Assembly: GCA_029204225.1 (NCBI GenBank)
Contig: CM055111.1
Coordinates: forward strand, 6,220,938-6,284,937
DNA: 64,000 bases
Direction of reading: 5' to 3'
Source of the DNA: Diphasiastrum complanatum
Lineage: Eukaryota; Streptophyta; Lycopodiopsida; Lycopodiales; Lycopodiaceae
Shown: positions 25,801 through 36,030 of the stretch, one piece after another
Layout of the letters: each line of letters starts with the position of its first letter
How positions within the stretch are numbered: the first letter of the stretch is position 1
Notes under the pieces: generated by a model
Told to the model about the DNA's origin: nothing
The model's input: only the letters and a program-made list of their open reading frames with translations
The model's database searches: none
Made by a program: the position numbers and the translations under genes

Positions 25801-26589
25801 AGATCCATAAAAATCCACCATCTTGAGTTTAGGCCTTCAACCATTAATTATGACCATATACACATGACGTTCCCAAACCCCTCATAGTCATAATTATATT
25901 ATGGGTCAAGGTAGGCCTACTGACCTCCTAACGAGATAATTAATCCAAGATCAATTGTGGGCATGACAGTTCTTTCCTACTATTTTGGATTAAAAAAACT
26001 GAAATATCTACTTTTGACAAATCTGGCAAAACTAACCTTTGCCCACTTGATTGTAAGCAAGTCATATTGTAATAAATGCTTGGTAGGCGACGAAGGTTCT
26101 TATTGAAAGACCGAGGATTTTTTCAACTTGGCAAGGGTTCAAAATAGTATATTTTCAAAAATAAATTTCACTTGAAAAAATCTGATGGAACTAATATTTA
26201 CCTTACTCATTGATGTTAAAATACTATATTTGAATAGTTCAAAAAGTATGATAAAGGTTGGGTGAAGGAATACTGATATTTTTGCATAAAGAGGTTGATT
26301 TTCTTCACAAAAAATGATCAAAATTTTGAAGAACTTTCACTTTACTTTCTAAATTTAAAACTAACTTTCGTCGACTTTTTGTAGACTGTTGATCTAGGTC
26401 AGATACAGCTCTAGTAGACTAGGCGAGGTTGGCTTGACATAATTTCTATTTTTAGAGATTTTTTCAATTTTTTTGGCTATTTTTCTCAAGTTTCTGAATA
26501 ATGGCTAAGAAGTAACCTTTGTCTTTTAAACTGTAGCTTCGTTGAATCAGAGCGGCTTGCATGCAAGTCGGCAAAGGTTGGTTGCAAAG
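25801..26589. other. Non-coding; gypsy-leader-like phrases
   Basis: Phrases such as aacctttgcccacttga, gacgaaggttctta and cggcaaaggttgg (26030-26590) resemble 29860-29935 in the leader of the gypsy element. This may be an old leader or UTR piece. No reading frame is supported. Confidence 0.4.
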
Positions 26590-27290
26590 GAACATAAATT
26601 TATCAAGGTCTTGTCATAAAACGTGGGGATGACCGGCAGCGGAAGCTTGAAGCTTTGAGCGTAGGCGTGTAGAAACGAAAACACAACAGTTAGCAGCAGA
26701 AATATTCAAGAAGAATGATTCATACAAATTGCGCAAATGAACAATACAGTAGTGAGACAAAAATTGCACTTTGATTAATATCAACAGTGAGTACAATGGC
26801 TTGAAGTAATAACTTCAGCTTGCTGAACATGATAACATTGTCTACATATAACTCTGATTGAAAAAGAACCCCTACATAGCTTGATTAAGTTAGTATACAC
26901 ATTTACAAGTGTCGAGAGACAAATATCTTATAAGCCTTAAATGCCATTTGCTCCAGTATTGTATATGTACAAAGTTGGTAACCGCCCTTAGGATATTTGG
27001 TTGTCCAGCTGTTTTTAGGGTTGATGATAAGTTGGCAACGTCGGTCTGCCAATGTAGCAAAAACTCGAAAAATCCGAAGGTGCCCTTAGACTGAAGGTAT
27101 GTAAATCCCGACGGTGCCTCTGAACGAAGGCAGGAAAAATGCGAAATAGGCGAAGGTGGTCCTGAAATGGATTCAAGGCATTCTGACCACTGTCGCATTT
27201 TTCGCGAAGGTGCAAAAAAGGCGAAGGTGTCTTAAAAACGTTTAAGGCATAAAAAAATCTCAAAGGGAAAAATGTGAAGGTCCGAAACAT
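26590..27290 (-). mobile_element. 3' LTR of a minus-strand copia element
   Basis: The part from 26640 to 26990 aligns with the LTR at 32369-32760 (shared phrases include gaacaatacagtagt, ttaatatcaacaRtgagtacaatg and gtacaaagt). Together they bracket copia gag and RT, both on the minus strand, so they are the two LTRs of one element. The stretch up to 27290 has the tgtcgcatttttcgc phrase and is probably LTR or polypurine-side sequence. Confidence 0.6.
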
Positions 27291-27370
27291 GTAGTCGGCC
27301 TTCGATTTTCAGGATGCTCATGTAGTCGGCCTTCGGTTTTTCGAAACATGTAGTCGGCCTTCGGTTTTCA
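27288..27370. repeat. Three copies of a catgtagtcggccttcg unit
   Basis: Copies start at 27288, 27319 and 27347 (spacing 31 and 28). Each is followed by gattttcagg or ggttttt. They lie just past the end of the RT fragment in the copia element. Confidence 0.85.
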
Positions 27371-27399
27371 GGTCTACTGGGTCGATCTCGTTGGATTTG

Positions 27400-27720
27400 G
27401 ATTCCGAGACAATAGTCGGCTAGACAATCATCTTGTATTCCTGGGCCAACATGCATTTTGTATTCTTCATCAAATTCAAATTGTTACTGAATAAGAGTGT
27501 ATCATCTACATAAAGAGTGATGATGATGAAATAATCTGATACAGACTTGAAGTAGACATTCGAGTCTGTCGAGTTTGGAATAAAACCATTCTCTATCAGA
27601 AACGCGTTGATCTTTTGGAACCAGGCTCTAGGTGATTGTTTCAGCCCATAGAGCGCCTTGTGGATTTTGCATACAAGGTGTTGATGTTTGTCGTTGAGTT
27701 CGTATCCCTCTGGCTACGAG
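27400..27720 (-). pseudogene. Copia reverse transcriptase fragment
   Basis: Reading downwards from 27720 the minus strand gives GYELNDKHQHLVCKIHKALY, GLKQSPRAWFQKINAFLIEN, LYVDDTLLFSN (active-site YVDD) and, near 27400, YCLGIQIQRDR. This is the middle of RVT_2. It is cut off abruptly at 27720, where gypsy sequence starts. Confidence 0.9.
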
Positions 27721-28850
27721 TGACCCAAATTTGACATTTTTTCTAAATTTAAAGAGATTTGATATTTGCGACTACGTTCAAATACTTCTTTCAAACGATC
27801 CAAATGGTCTGTATTGGCACTATGGACTCTGAGATCATCCAAGCAGATTTCAAGGAATTTCTGCAAGTAGCCTTTGAAGGCAAACTACATGACTCTTTGA
27901 AATGAACTAGATGCATTACAAAGTCCAAACGGCATAACTTTATAAGCATAAGTCTCTCATTCTGTTGCAAAAGTTGTTTTATGGCAATCCGCAGGTGCAA
28001 TTTTAACTTGGTTGTAACCACTTAATCTGTCTAAAAAATTGTATGTTTCCACTCCATCAAGTCAGTCCAATATGTTTTCAGTAAAGGGTAACAAAAAGTG
28101 ATCCTTTTGCGTCACTTTGTTCAAGGATTTGAGATTCACACAAATTATCTTCTTTTCATTTTTCTTAGGAATGACGACAATTGGCAAAACCCATTCTGTA
28201 TGTTTGATTTTGTAAATAAAATCGGCTTCAAGTAATCTTTGTAACTCTTTTTTTATAAGATCCGTAACGTTTGAATTACAGCGATAAAATTTTGTGACCT
28301 TTGGAACTGCATTAGGCATCAAGGGTATCATATGCTCAATAACCGAGGTAGGAATTCCTTTGAGATCCTTGTACGTCCAAGCAAAACAATCTTGGTACTT
28401 GATCAATAACTTCCTTAATGCTTGAAATTGTTCAGTAAGGTGCGCTCCAACTTGAATAATTTTCTCTGGCTCTCCTGGTTCAGCAAGATTTATGGGCTGG
28501 TCCATCGTAAATCTCATTTGTTTCAATGCTTGCTCTTTTGGTTCACGATGAGCCTTGGGTATCATAATCACAACATCATCCAAAGTATAGCATTTGAAAT
28601 GCTCTGGCGTATCATGCTGGACTTCTTCTGATTGTTCTTTTTCATAAGGGTTGATCTTTGATCTCCGTTTAGCTTTCTTGGTAGAAATCGATTGTGGAGG
28701 TGATGACTTCCTAGAAGATGTGCTTGTCTCTGAAGGTGATGACTTCCTTGATGGTGCTTTCTTGCGAGAAGTCTGATTTGAAGAATCATCCTTGACCTTC
28801 CCCTTTCCTTTATCCAATAAAGGTGGTACATTCTTAGAATCAACTATTCA
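27721..28850 (-). pseudogene. Ty3/gypsy reverse transcriptase region
   Basis: A 251-codon open frame (28062-28817) begins MDKGKGKVKDDSSNQTSRKK, a basic Ser/Lys-rich linker. It continues with LLIKYQDCFAWTYKDLKGIP and IICVNLKSLNKVTQKDHFLL. Past its stop the RT continues to 27730 with RLSGYNQVKIAPADCHKTTF, MPFGLCNASSSFQRVM and CLDDLRVHSANTDHLDRLKE. In the last block the active-site motif is L-D-D-L. Most of the palm domain is readable with only a few stops, so the copy is fairly young. RNase H and integrase are missing at the low end, where copia sequence resumes. Confidence 0.88.
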
Positions 28851-29700
28851 AGATGATTTTTCTCATTTCAGGACTGTATTATAGTGTTGCTTAGCTTGTT
28901 TCTTTGTCATTTGTCCTGGAGCTTTTCCTTCCTTCAATATAACTGCTTTTGGCTGCTTAATTGTTGATTCATCCGGAATATCTCGAACTCCAAATCTTGT
29001 AGGATCCATGTGATTGAGAATCTATTCATCCATAAGTTCTACATCTCCATCATAAGTCAAGGCATGACTAACATTTATTAGATCATCTTCAATCGGATCT
29101 GGAATTGGATCAGTTGATATCCAAGCTAAGTTCATCATATTCAATGGAAAAGTGATCGACATATCCAAAGTTCGATCGAACAAGAAAATTTCAGTCAATT
29201 TGAATTGATTATCTCGTTGACACATATAGTCTGATGTGCAATCCACTATTGCAAGAGCTTGATTCCAGTTGACAGTGTCAGTTTGAGAGTCATAATGGAC
29301 TCCCAAAGTCTTCATTTGTCGATCACAAGTATGATCCGTTGTTGATGAATCGTCATCTCCTCTTTGGACTACTTGGACCTCCATCAATCACGGCTGCTTC
29401 TTTACCAAACTGAACCTCCATAAATCACGGCTGCTTCTTTACCAAACTATCTATGTTGTATCGGTAGGGTGATGTTTTTCTGCTCACTTTTGCAAGTTGT
29501 TCTCGCATTGAGTACTTTGTTCGTTTCTTCAAACCTAGCACAAAAAAGTGGCTTCTGACGGACTTGTGATTCCATTTGAGTCAATCTTTCTACTAATACT
29601 TCTTTCACTTTCAGAGAATTGATATTTTTGCAAAAAAAGTGTTGAACTTTTTCACAAAAGGTTACCAGCAACTAGATGAACAGTCATTTTGGCCTTCTAT
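28851..29700 (-). pseudogene. Gypsy gag-pol linker and protease-like region
   Basis: The frame 29022-29387 gives MKTLGVHYDSQTDTVNWNQA and CTSDYMCQRDNQFKLTEIFL. It continues through a stop into FGVRDIPDESTIKQPKAVIL and KQAKQHYNTVLK, directly upstream of the RT frame. This is the usual place of the protease-RT linker in Tat-like gypsy elements. A further short frame at 29447-29671 is uncertain. No protease active site was found. Confidence 0.55.
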
Positions 29701-30245
29701 TTTTGGAATTAATGTTTGTCGACCTGGCAGTACATAGATCTAAATCACACCTATGCACAGTGAATCGGACGAAGGTTTTTCTTCTGTATTTCTAGGGTTT
29801 TGATGGTTTTTTGATGTTTTTTTGGTGTTTTTCTGGTGTTTGTTGCAAATCTGCTGAAAATTAACCTTTGCCCTTCAATCTGAAGGTTCTATGAGTGAAA
29901 CCGAAGGTGTCTGCAACTCGGCAAAGGTTTCTTGTAAGTGGGTAAAAAGTTATCAGCTCTGATGACGATTTTGCCTCTTTTTTGCTCAAGTCTGGCAGAA
30001 ATGACCGATTTTTGTTGTTTTTCCTGATATCTCATATCCAAATGAATCTTAAGAATTGTGATATGAAAAGTTTTCCTTGTTCAACAATCGGATTAGATTT
30101 CAAACAAGAACATCCACTTCAAATCAAGCAAAATCACTCTCAATCTAACCTTAAAATGCAATTTTAACTCTATTCATGCCAAACCAATATGCCTAATGCA
30201 AGCTAACATTCATCCAAACATGCTGCAATCTAAAAAATTGGCATA

Positions 30246-30268
30246 GCTCCCCGACAACGACGGCGCCA
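30246..30268 (-). other. Gypsy primer binding site
   Basis: The minus strand reads TGGCGCCGTCGTTGTCGGGG, a variant of TGGCGCCGTTGCCGGGGA common in plant gypsy elements and present at 63401. It marks the start of the internal region of the minus-strand gypsy element. Confidence 0.8.
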
Positions 30269-30272
30269 AAAT

Positions 30273-31195
30273 TGTAGTGGCTTTATTTCCTATCCTATCC
30301 TCAATCCAAGATCCAAGCACACAAGTATCAAAGAGATGAGTCACATGAAGGTTCGATCCTATGAAAGCGATAGCATAAATTAAAATCCAGCATGCATGGA
30401 TGATCGACAATTAACTCTAAGATCCATTAACACTACGATCCACTAACACTACATCCATTAACCCTAAACCGATTAACACTACAACCCACAATAAGATAGA
30501 TACTTGTTTTCTCTCTCTCTCTCCCTTTCTCTCTCACAAAAAACATAAGAGTATACAATCCCAATAACATTCAGATCTCACAATTAGCAAATACAACAAA
30601 AGCATGAGAGAAGGAGGAAAAGAAATAGAAAGCAAGGATATTCATAATCCATTTCATAAGAGGCTTAACCTCATGTATTTTAAATGAAAAGAGAACATGG
30701 TTTACAAACTCGAGTAGGCCCCTCTTTATAGTGGAGAGGAGGGCCTTGGCCTCAAAATCCTATTGGCCCATTCAAATCTAAAAAGAGTGAGAAACTCTCG
30801 CATTAATTAGAGGACCCAATTTGAAATTGAAATTTGGTGGGAACCCTTATTTTTCTCACTAACTTGACATTTAGGCCCTGAGACATTAAAAGTCCCACAA
30901 AAAGGACTAAAGTCCTTTTATTGACTTCCTAATTATCAAATAACTATGTGATCATCGGGTTGGACTTACACAAGTAGGGTGTCAAATCCCTTTCACTCAC
31001 TTAAAAATGCATTTCCATGAGTCACTTGCCATGGTGACCCATAATCCATCCTACCCCAAGGAGGCCAAACCCAATACCTAGATTGTCATGCTCTTAACTA
31101 ACCATAGTTAGTTACACCTAACCATGGCGTCAATCCTGTAAGTGCCAACTTAATCCATACATTAGTTGTAATGATCTGAGGATTTGGGCCCTCAT
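30273..31195 (-). mobile_element. 5' LTR of the minus-strand gypsy element (outer end approximate)
   Basis: The inner end is fixed by the primer site (plus strand begins tgtagtggc at 30273). The outer end is placed near 31195, where the minus strand could start tgagggcccaaatcc; this is a guess. The stretch contains a short CT tract (30511-30536) and no reading frame. Confidence 0.5.
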
Positions 31196-31603
31196 AGTAT
31201 ATTATCATGATTAATAACATGGTGAGGTCTGAAACCTATGATGGTGGATTTTGCATGGAATTGGAAGTGACTCATTGGGTAATAGCATGTGTCCCAATGA
31301 GGTGTCCTAGTTCAAATACTAGTTAGGGAGGAGCTTGGGTGTGTATAAGCATGTTCGCACTCCTCTCACTTGGGAGAATTGACGTATGAGCTTGGTAGCT
31401 GGAGTGTGCTCTCACTCTTACCACCATTGAGATATTAATAGTCATCCATAGCTTGATGATTAATATTAATCGATCTAGGTTTGGTTGGTTGATTCAATCG
31501 AATTTGAACTTTTTTGCTTAAAGCTCTTGAGTTGGCCACAAAGTAGGAATTTGGTGCTAGATGTGGTTTTGCATATGTATTAATGGAATAATTGTTGTTT
31601 GTG
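31196..31603. other. Unassigned stretch between gypsy LTR and copia gag
   Basis: No gene seen. A phrase near 31270-31325 (tgactcattgggtaata ... agttcaaatac) has weak tRNA-like boxes but no acceptor stem. Confidence 0.35.
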
Positions 31604-32210
31604 TCAATTTAAAATTCCACTAATGAACTTGCTTAAATTTTTTCTTGCAATCTTCATTTTATGCTTAGAAGGGAACGGCCATAAAGTTGAGCTTGTGCAT
31701 GTAGCTGATTTTCTTTTTGAATACAAATCCTGAGTATCCGACCATGAGCCTGAGGAGGATGCAGATTTTCTGATTTCCTTTTGTAGAAGCATCGAAATTG
31801 CTCTTGATAGAGTAATTTGCTCCTGGGTCGAAATTATCATAACCCAATTTTCATAGGCTTCAGGAAGACTCAATAGTAGAGTCATAACAACATCGGAATC
31901 TTCAATGACTAAACCAATTGCAGCCATTTGCTCCATAAAATTTTTGAAAGTGTTGATATGACTTGTAACATTTTCTGCTTCAGACGTCTTCAGGTTGAAG
32001 AATTTCTTCCTCAAATGTAACTTGGAAGTAACATCTATGATATCATGCAGGGTTGCTAGGATGTCTAATGCATCCTTGGTTGTTTGAATATTATGTATGT
32101 GAATTATCTGTGTATCCTTGATATTGAGAGTGATCATGGCAAATGCCTTGGCATCTCTCAGTCTCCATTTGGCGATAACGGCTGCATCCCTCCATCGAGT
32201 CTCTCAATTA
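31604..32210 (-). pseudogene. Copia gag of the interrupted element
   Basis: A minus-strand frame of about 177 codons contains ITLNIKDTQIIHIHNIQTTK, LHLRKKFFNLKTSEAENVTS and VVMTLLLSLPEAYENWVMII, all typical of copia gag (UBN2). It belongs with the RT fragment at 27400-27720. The gypsy insertion and a deletion removed protease, integrase and the start of RT between them. Confidence 0.85.
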
Positions 32211-32356
32211 GAGAAGACGAATCCATTCTGGCTGAGCGAGATCATTGGTAGTAACAACGATTTCGAAATATGTTGGTTGCGCGCTTGCTAGAAGAACGTC
32301 TTGATAGAAACAAGACTTGATAATCCACAAACAATGTGCAAATTACTGAGCAGCCC

Positions 32357-32368
32357 GCTCTAATACCA
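32357..32368 (-). other. Copia primer binding site
   Basis: The minus strand reads TGGTATTAGAGC directly after an LTR ending ...ACA. It is two bases beyond the plain plant initiator-tRNA site and fixes the inner border of the LTR at 32369. Confidence 0.8.
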
Positions 32369-32760
32369 TGTCGAAAATCAGTGGAAATGAGCGAAAGCTG
32401 ATGAGCGAGCTTGGTGTAGGATCGGAAGCGCAACAGACAACAACAAAAATTTCAGACAAATGCTCAATGAAACAATACAGTAGTTAGACTGAGAACTTGC
32501 ACTCTAATTAATATCAACAATGAGTACAATGCTTGAAGTGATAACTTCAACTTACAGTCGTTGAGCATGATAACTTTGGCTACAGAAAACTCGAATACTC
32601 AGAAGAAGTTTTTTTATGAAGATTATAGGATTGATATCCTGGAAAATATCTACAATTATCTTTTGTTGTAGTTATTACAACCGCCTCATTATAGTTAATG
32701 CATGTACAAAGTGGGCGGACTGTCAACGTGAAGTTGTTGGGTCAAATTTTAGATTTAGAC
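32369..32760 (-). mobile_element. 5' LTR of the minus-strand copia element
   Basis: It starts (plus strand) tgtcgaaaatc right after the primer site and aligns with 26640-26990. The outer end lies near 32760 but is not sharply defined. Confidence 0.7.
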
Positions 32761-32779
32761 CGACAATATTGAAATTTAC

Positions 32780-33079
32780 AAGTACCGAAAAATATACACT
32801 GACTCGAAAAATATAGAATTTTTTGAATCGATCCAGTATCGAAAAATTCTAGAAAATTCGATCCTGAACTCTCTCTCAGAAAAGAAATTTGCCTCCTCCA
32901 TTGCTGGCGCAGTTCTGTGCGCGAGGAGGAGGCCGAAAATCGGGTTTTTGGTTTTTTTTTTTTTTTTAACGATTCTGTCCACGATTCGCTGCAGCGAATC
33001 GCAATTCGCGATTTGTAGAATCGCGATTCTCGAATCGCGAAGCTGGCGAATCACGATTCGCTGCAACTATGGTTCAAAG
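32780..33079 (-). mobile_element. hAT terminal region with subterminal repeats, left end
   Basis: The minus strand from 33071 begins CATAGTTGCAGCG and then has many copies of gcgaatcgc-like phrases in both orientations over about 100 bases, typical hAT subterminal repeats. The last 13 bases (33059-33071, cgctgcaactatg) are identical to 36010-36022 in the same orientation. The 8 bases that follow, gttcaaag (33072-33079), are the exact reverse complement of the 8 bases following the other end. Confidence 0.65.
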
Positions 33080-33326
33080 CAAGAGCGAAAGAGAATAAAA
33101 ATCACAAAATAGGTTATGACAAGACACTAGATAAATAGCTAGAATCAAAGTTCACCACAAGCTAATGGATTTTGATGATCTTGTTGGAATTCGATGCCCA
33201 TCATTCAATAATGAGCATCCTCATTATTGAAACCAGAAACAGAAGGCTCGAATTTTTGGACCTTCGATGCTGCTAACCACATCTCAACTACTGTCTAAAC
33301 TTTTTTACTGGGTGTTTGTGTTGCAG

Positions 33327-35331
33327 ATCACTTCTACGGCCATGCGCCTGGTCACTTTTGTCACTAGGAAGAGGCGTGTGTTGGCCCTGTTCCGCACCTT
33401 CTCCACCCTAAACGTGAAGAAGCCCGCACCCACACGCTTTGCGTTTTACTTCTTGGTGCTAGAGCGATTGGTGGTGGTGAAGGATGCATTGCGGCGGATG
33501 GTTTCCAGCGTGGCCTTCCGGGACTTTACAAACCTCCCCCATTCGGCATTTTTCCAGTCCACTGTGTACGGCGACGAGTTCTAGAGAACTGCTGAGGAGA
33601 TTAGTGGGATCCTACTACCCATTTACAGAGTGCTGCGTTTGGTAGACCGTGAGGGGTGCACCCTCGGTCTCATTTACGAGTTCATGGAGCGCATCGGCGA
33701 GGGGATTCTGTTGTCAACCTTGGACGAGCATAGGTATGACTCTTCAGTGTCTAGTTTGTTGTTTCTCACTCGAGTCTGATGCGTTTCTTTTATGCTATGG
33801 TTTAGTGATTGTTGTAATTTGTCTGCTGTAGGAGGCGCGAGATCTCACGCATCTGGGAGGCCAGATGGGACTACTTCCACCGACCCATCCACGCCGTAGC
33901 CCACATGTTGCACCCCTTGTGGCGCTCTACACGAGAGAGGGACGATCCGGAGCTGCACCGGGGATGGGTGGAGTACACAGCGCGTATGGCCCGGACCAGG
34001 TACGTGTGAGAAATCATTTGGTAGCAATGTTACTGCAGTATTGTACTCATTGGTAGTGTCTGAATTTGAGGGGTCTTACATGTGCCATGTTTTTCCTTTT
34101 GCCAATAGGTCCGATGCTGGCCAACATTGCAAGCCAGCTGCTCGCATTTGAGCGCTTCCAGTTTCCTTTCGATGGAGAGCAGAGTCGGCGGAGGGAGGAT
34201 CAGCTGAGGCCCGTTACATGGTGGTGCATCCACGGGCGCAGCACATGTGACCTGAGGCGATTGGCTGAGAGAGTCCTTGCACAGGACTGTTCTGCAGGAG
34301 CTTGTGAGCGGAAGTGGAGCACCTGGGCCTTGTATCACACGCAGAAGAGGAACAGGTTGTCCATCAAGCAGTGTAGGCGGTTGGTGTTTGTGAACACCAA
34401 CGGCCGTATGCTGAGGCGCACACGAGGAGAGGGTCAGATGTTCGAGGTGAGTCACATCATTACCCCTTTTTTCTTGGTAAGCTTTGATGAATTGATTTGC
34501 TTTCAAAATATGCAGTGAGTTGCACAACAACAATGTATTGTTTTTGGTTGCAGGTGGACCCCGACACTTGCTTGGTGGATTCGATAGCTGCTGTTCCTCG
34601 GGCACCACCCACACAGGAGGAGATGGATGATGAGATCCATAGAGAGCTCTACAGACAAGCACAGGCTGACGCACGGGCTTTACGGCGGCAGAGGAGGACA
34701 GAGAGGCAGAGGGAGAGGGCTGAGGAGGGAGATGACGAGGTCTCAGAGGGTGGAGAGATGCTCGGGGCAGACTATGTGGAGGAGGAGGAGTGGGTTGAGG
34801 GAGATACAGAGGAGGACGAGGAGATGTGGGCGGAGGCACAAGGGGATGACCTGGCCGACCTGCTGGTGGACCCTGATGCAGAGACAGAGGAGGAGCCAGC
34901 CATTCCTGCACGTAGGCCTAGGGGGAGACCTAGAGGTTCTAGGAGGGGGGGGGCTGAGTACTCTTTTTGTAGACAGGAGTGGAGCATCACAGGCAGTCGT
35001 CGGCCAGGCATCATCACAGTGGGTAGGGCCACCCCAGGGCGTAGGGTTACGGCCACCTGACACACAGGCATGACGGAGTAGACACAGGGCTGGGGGCAGC
35101 CAGATGGGGGCCAGAGGAGGGGAGAGAGACAGAGGCAGAGGCAGAGGTAGAGGCAGGGAGAGGGGGGTGGTCCAGAGCCAGGGCACGCAGCAGGGATCCA
35201 GAGCACGCAACAGAGCCAGGGCCACACCACGACATATGGCTCCCTCCAGTTCCGATTCATCTGCGGACCCATGGGATCTGCAGTCCACAGATTCGGATGA
35301 TTTATCCTACCATGACTCTAACGAGCCTTAG
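33327..35331 (+). pseudogene. hAT transposase, C-terminal exons with breaks
   Basis: Four exons with GT-AG borders: 33327-33733, 33832-33999, 34109-34446 and 34554 onward. Exon 1 has KKPAPTRFAFYFLVLERLVV and LPHSAFFQSTVYGDEF, then a TAG where hAT relatives have Trp. Exon 2 has WEARWDYFHRPIHAVAHMLH. Exon 3 has the hAT dimerisation region: RPVTWWCIHGRSTCDLRRLA, then ACERKWSTWALYHTQKRNRL. Exon 4 is acidic (EEEEWVEGDTEEDEEMW) and then basic. Near a run of G around 34946 the better frame changes. The other frame ends GVVQSQGTQQGSRARN...DSNEP at 35331, with one stop at 35071. The BED zinc finger and the first half of the catalytic domain are absent. Such elements move by cut and paste with 8-bp target duplications. 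Confident hAT, not active. Confidence 0.85.
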
Positions 35332-35500
35332 TTATATAGTTTTCATTACGTTCATGGAACATCATTGTACCCCTTTTTGGTGCCATGTGGCCCGATATTA
35401 TATATTATGATGATCCTATTCACAGCATTGTCGTGATTCAGTATTGTTCTTTGTGGTTTTAGTTAAGTAACTTCGGTTTTATGGTTTATGATTTATGGTT

Positions 35501-35619
<119 letters not shown>

Positions 35620-35939
35620 GGTTGTTTTGTCAAAAATTGTTTCATTTAAGGCTAAAGTTCAGAATGATTCAGCTAGGTTTTTGTTCAGCATGGTTTTAGT
35701 TCCGTTTGTTGTGAATCATGATCAGAGAGAGATAGAGAGAGGGAGAATCAGAGAAAGGGAGATTCCTGCTATGTTCACTAGGAATGCCCCAATGTGTTCT
35801 CTTTTTTTTATATGGGATGCAGCTTTAGCGTAAAGGGACCATCCTGCACCTGAAACAGTCGACAAACTACACAATCATACTCCCCTCGATCAGAGCTTTC
35901 ATCTGATACCCATATTGCACAAAAAAAATTTCAAAAACA

Positions 35940-36030
35940 AAAAAAATTCGATTCTACACGATTTTGGAAAAATCCCAAATCGCGAATCGGGATCGCGATT
36001 CGTGAATCGCGCTGCAACTATGCTTTGAAC
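35940..36030 (+). mobile_element. hAT right end and flanking octamer
   Basis: Subterminal gcgaatcg-like repeats end in cgctgcaactatg (36010-36022), followed by ctttgaac (36023-36030). In an ordinary hAT insertion the left end would begin ctttgaac-catagttgcagcg on the plus strand. Here it is found only in inverted form at 33059-33079. Confidence 0.65.

Noticed and set aside
31262-31330. A SINE with weak tRNA boxes
   Set aside because: No acceptor stem, no direct repeats and no second copy in the window.
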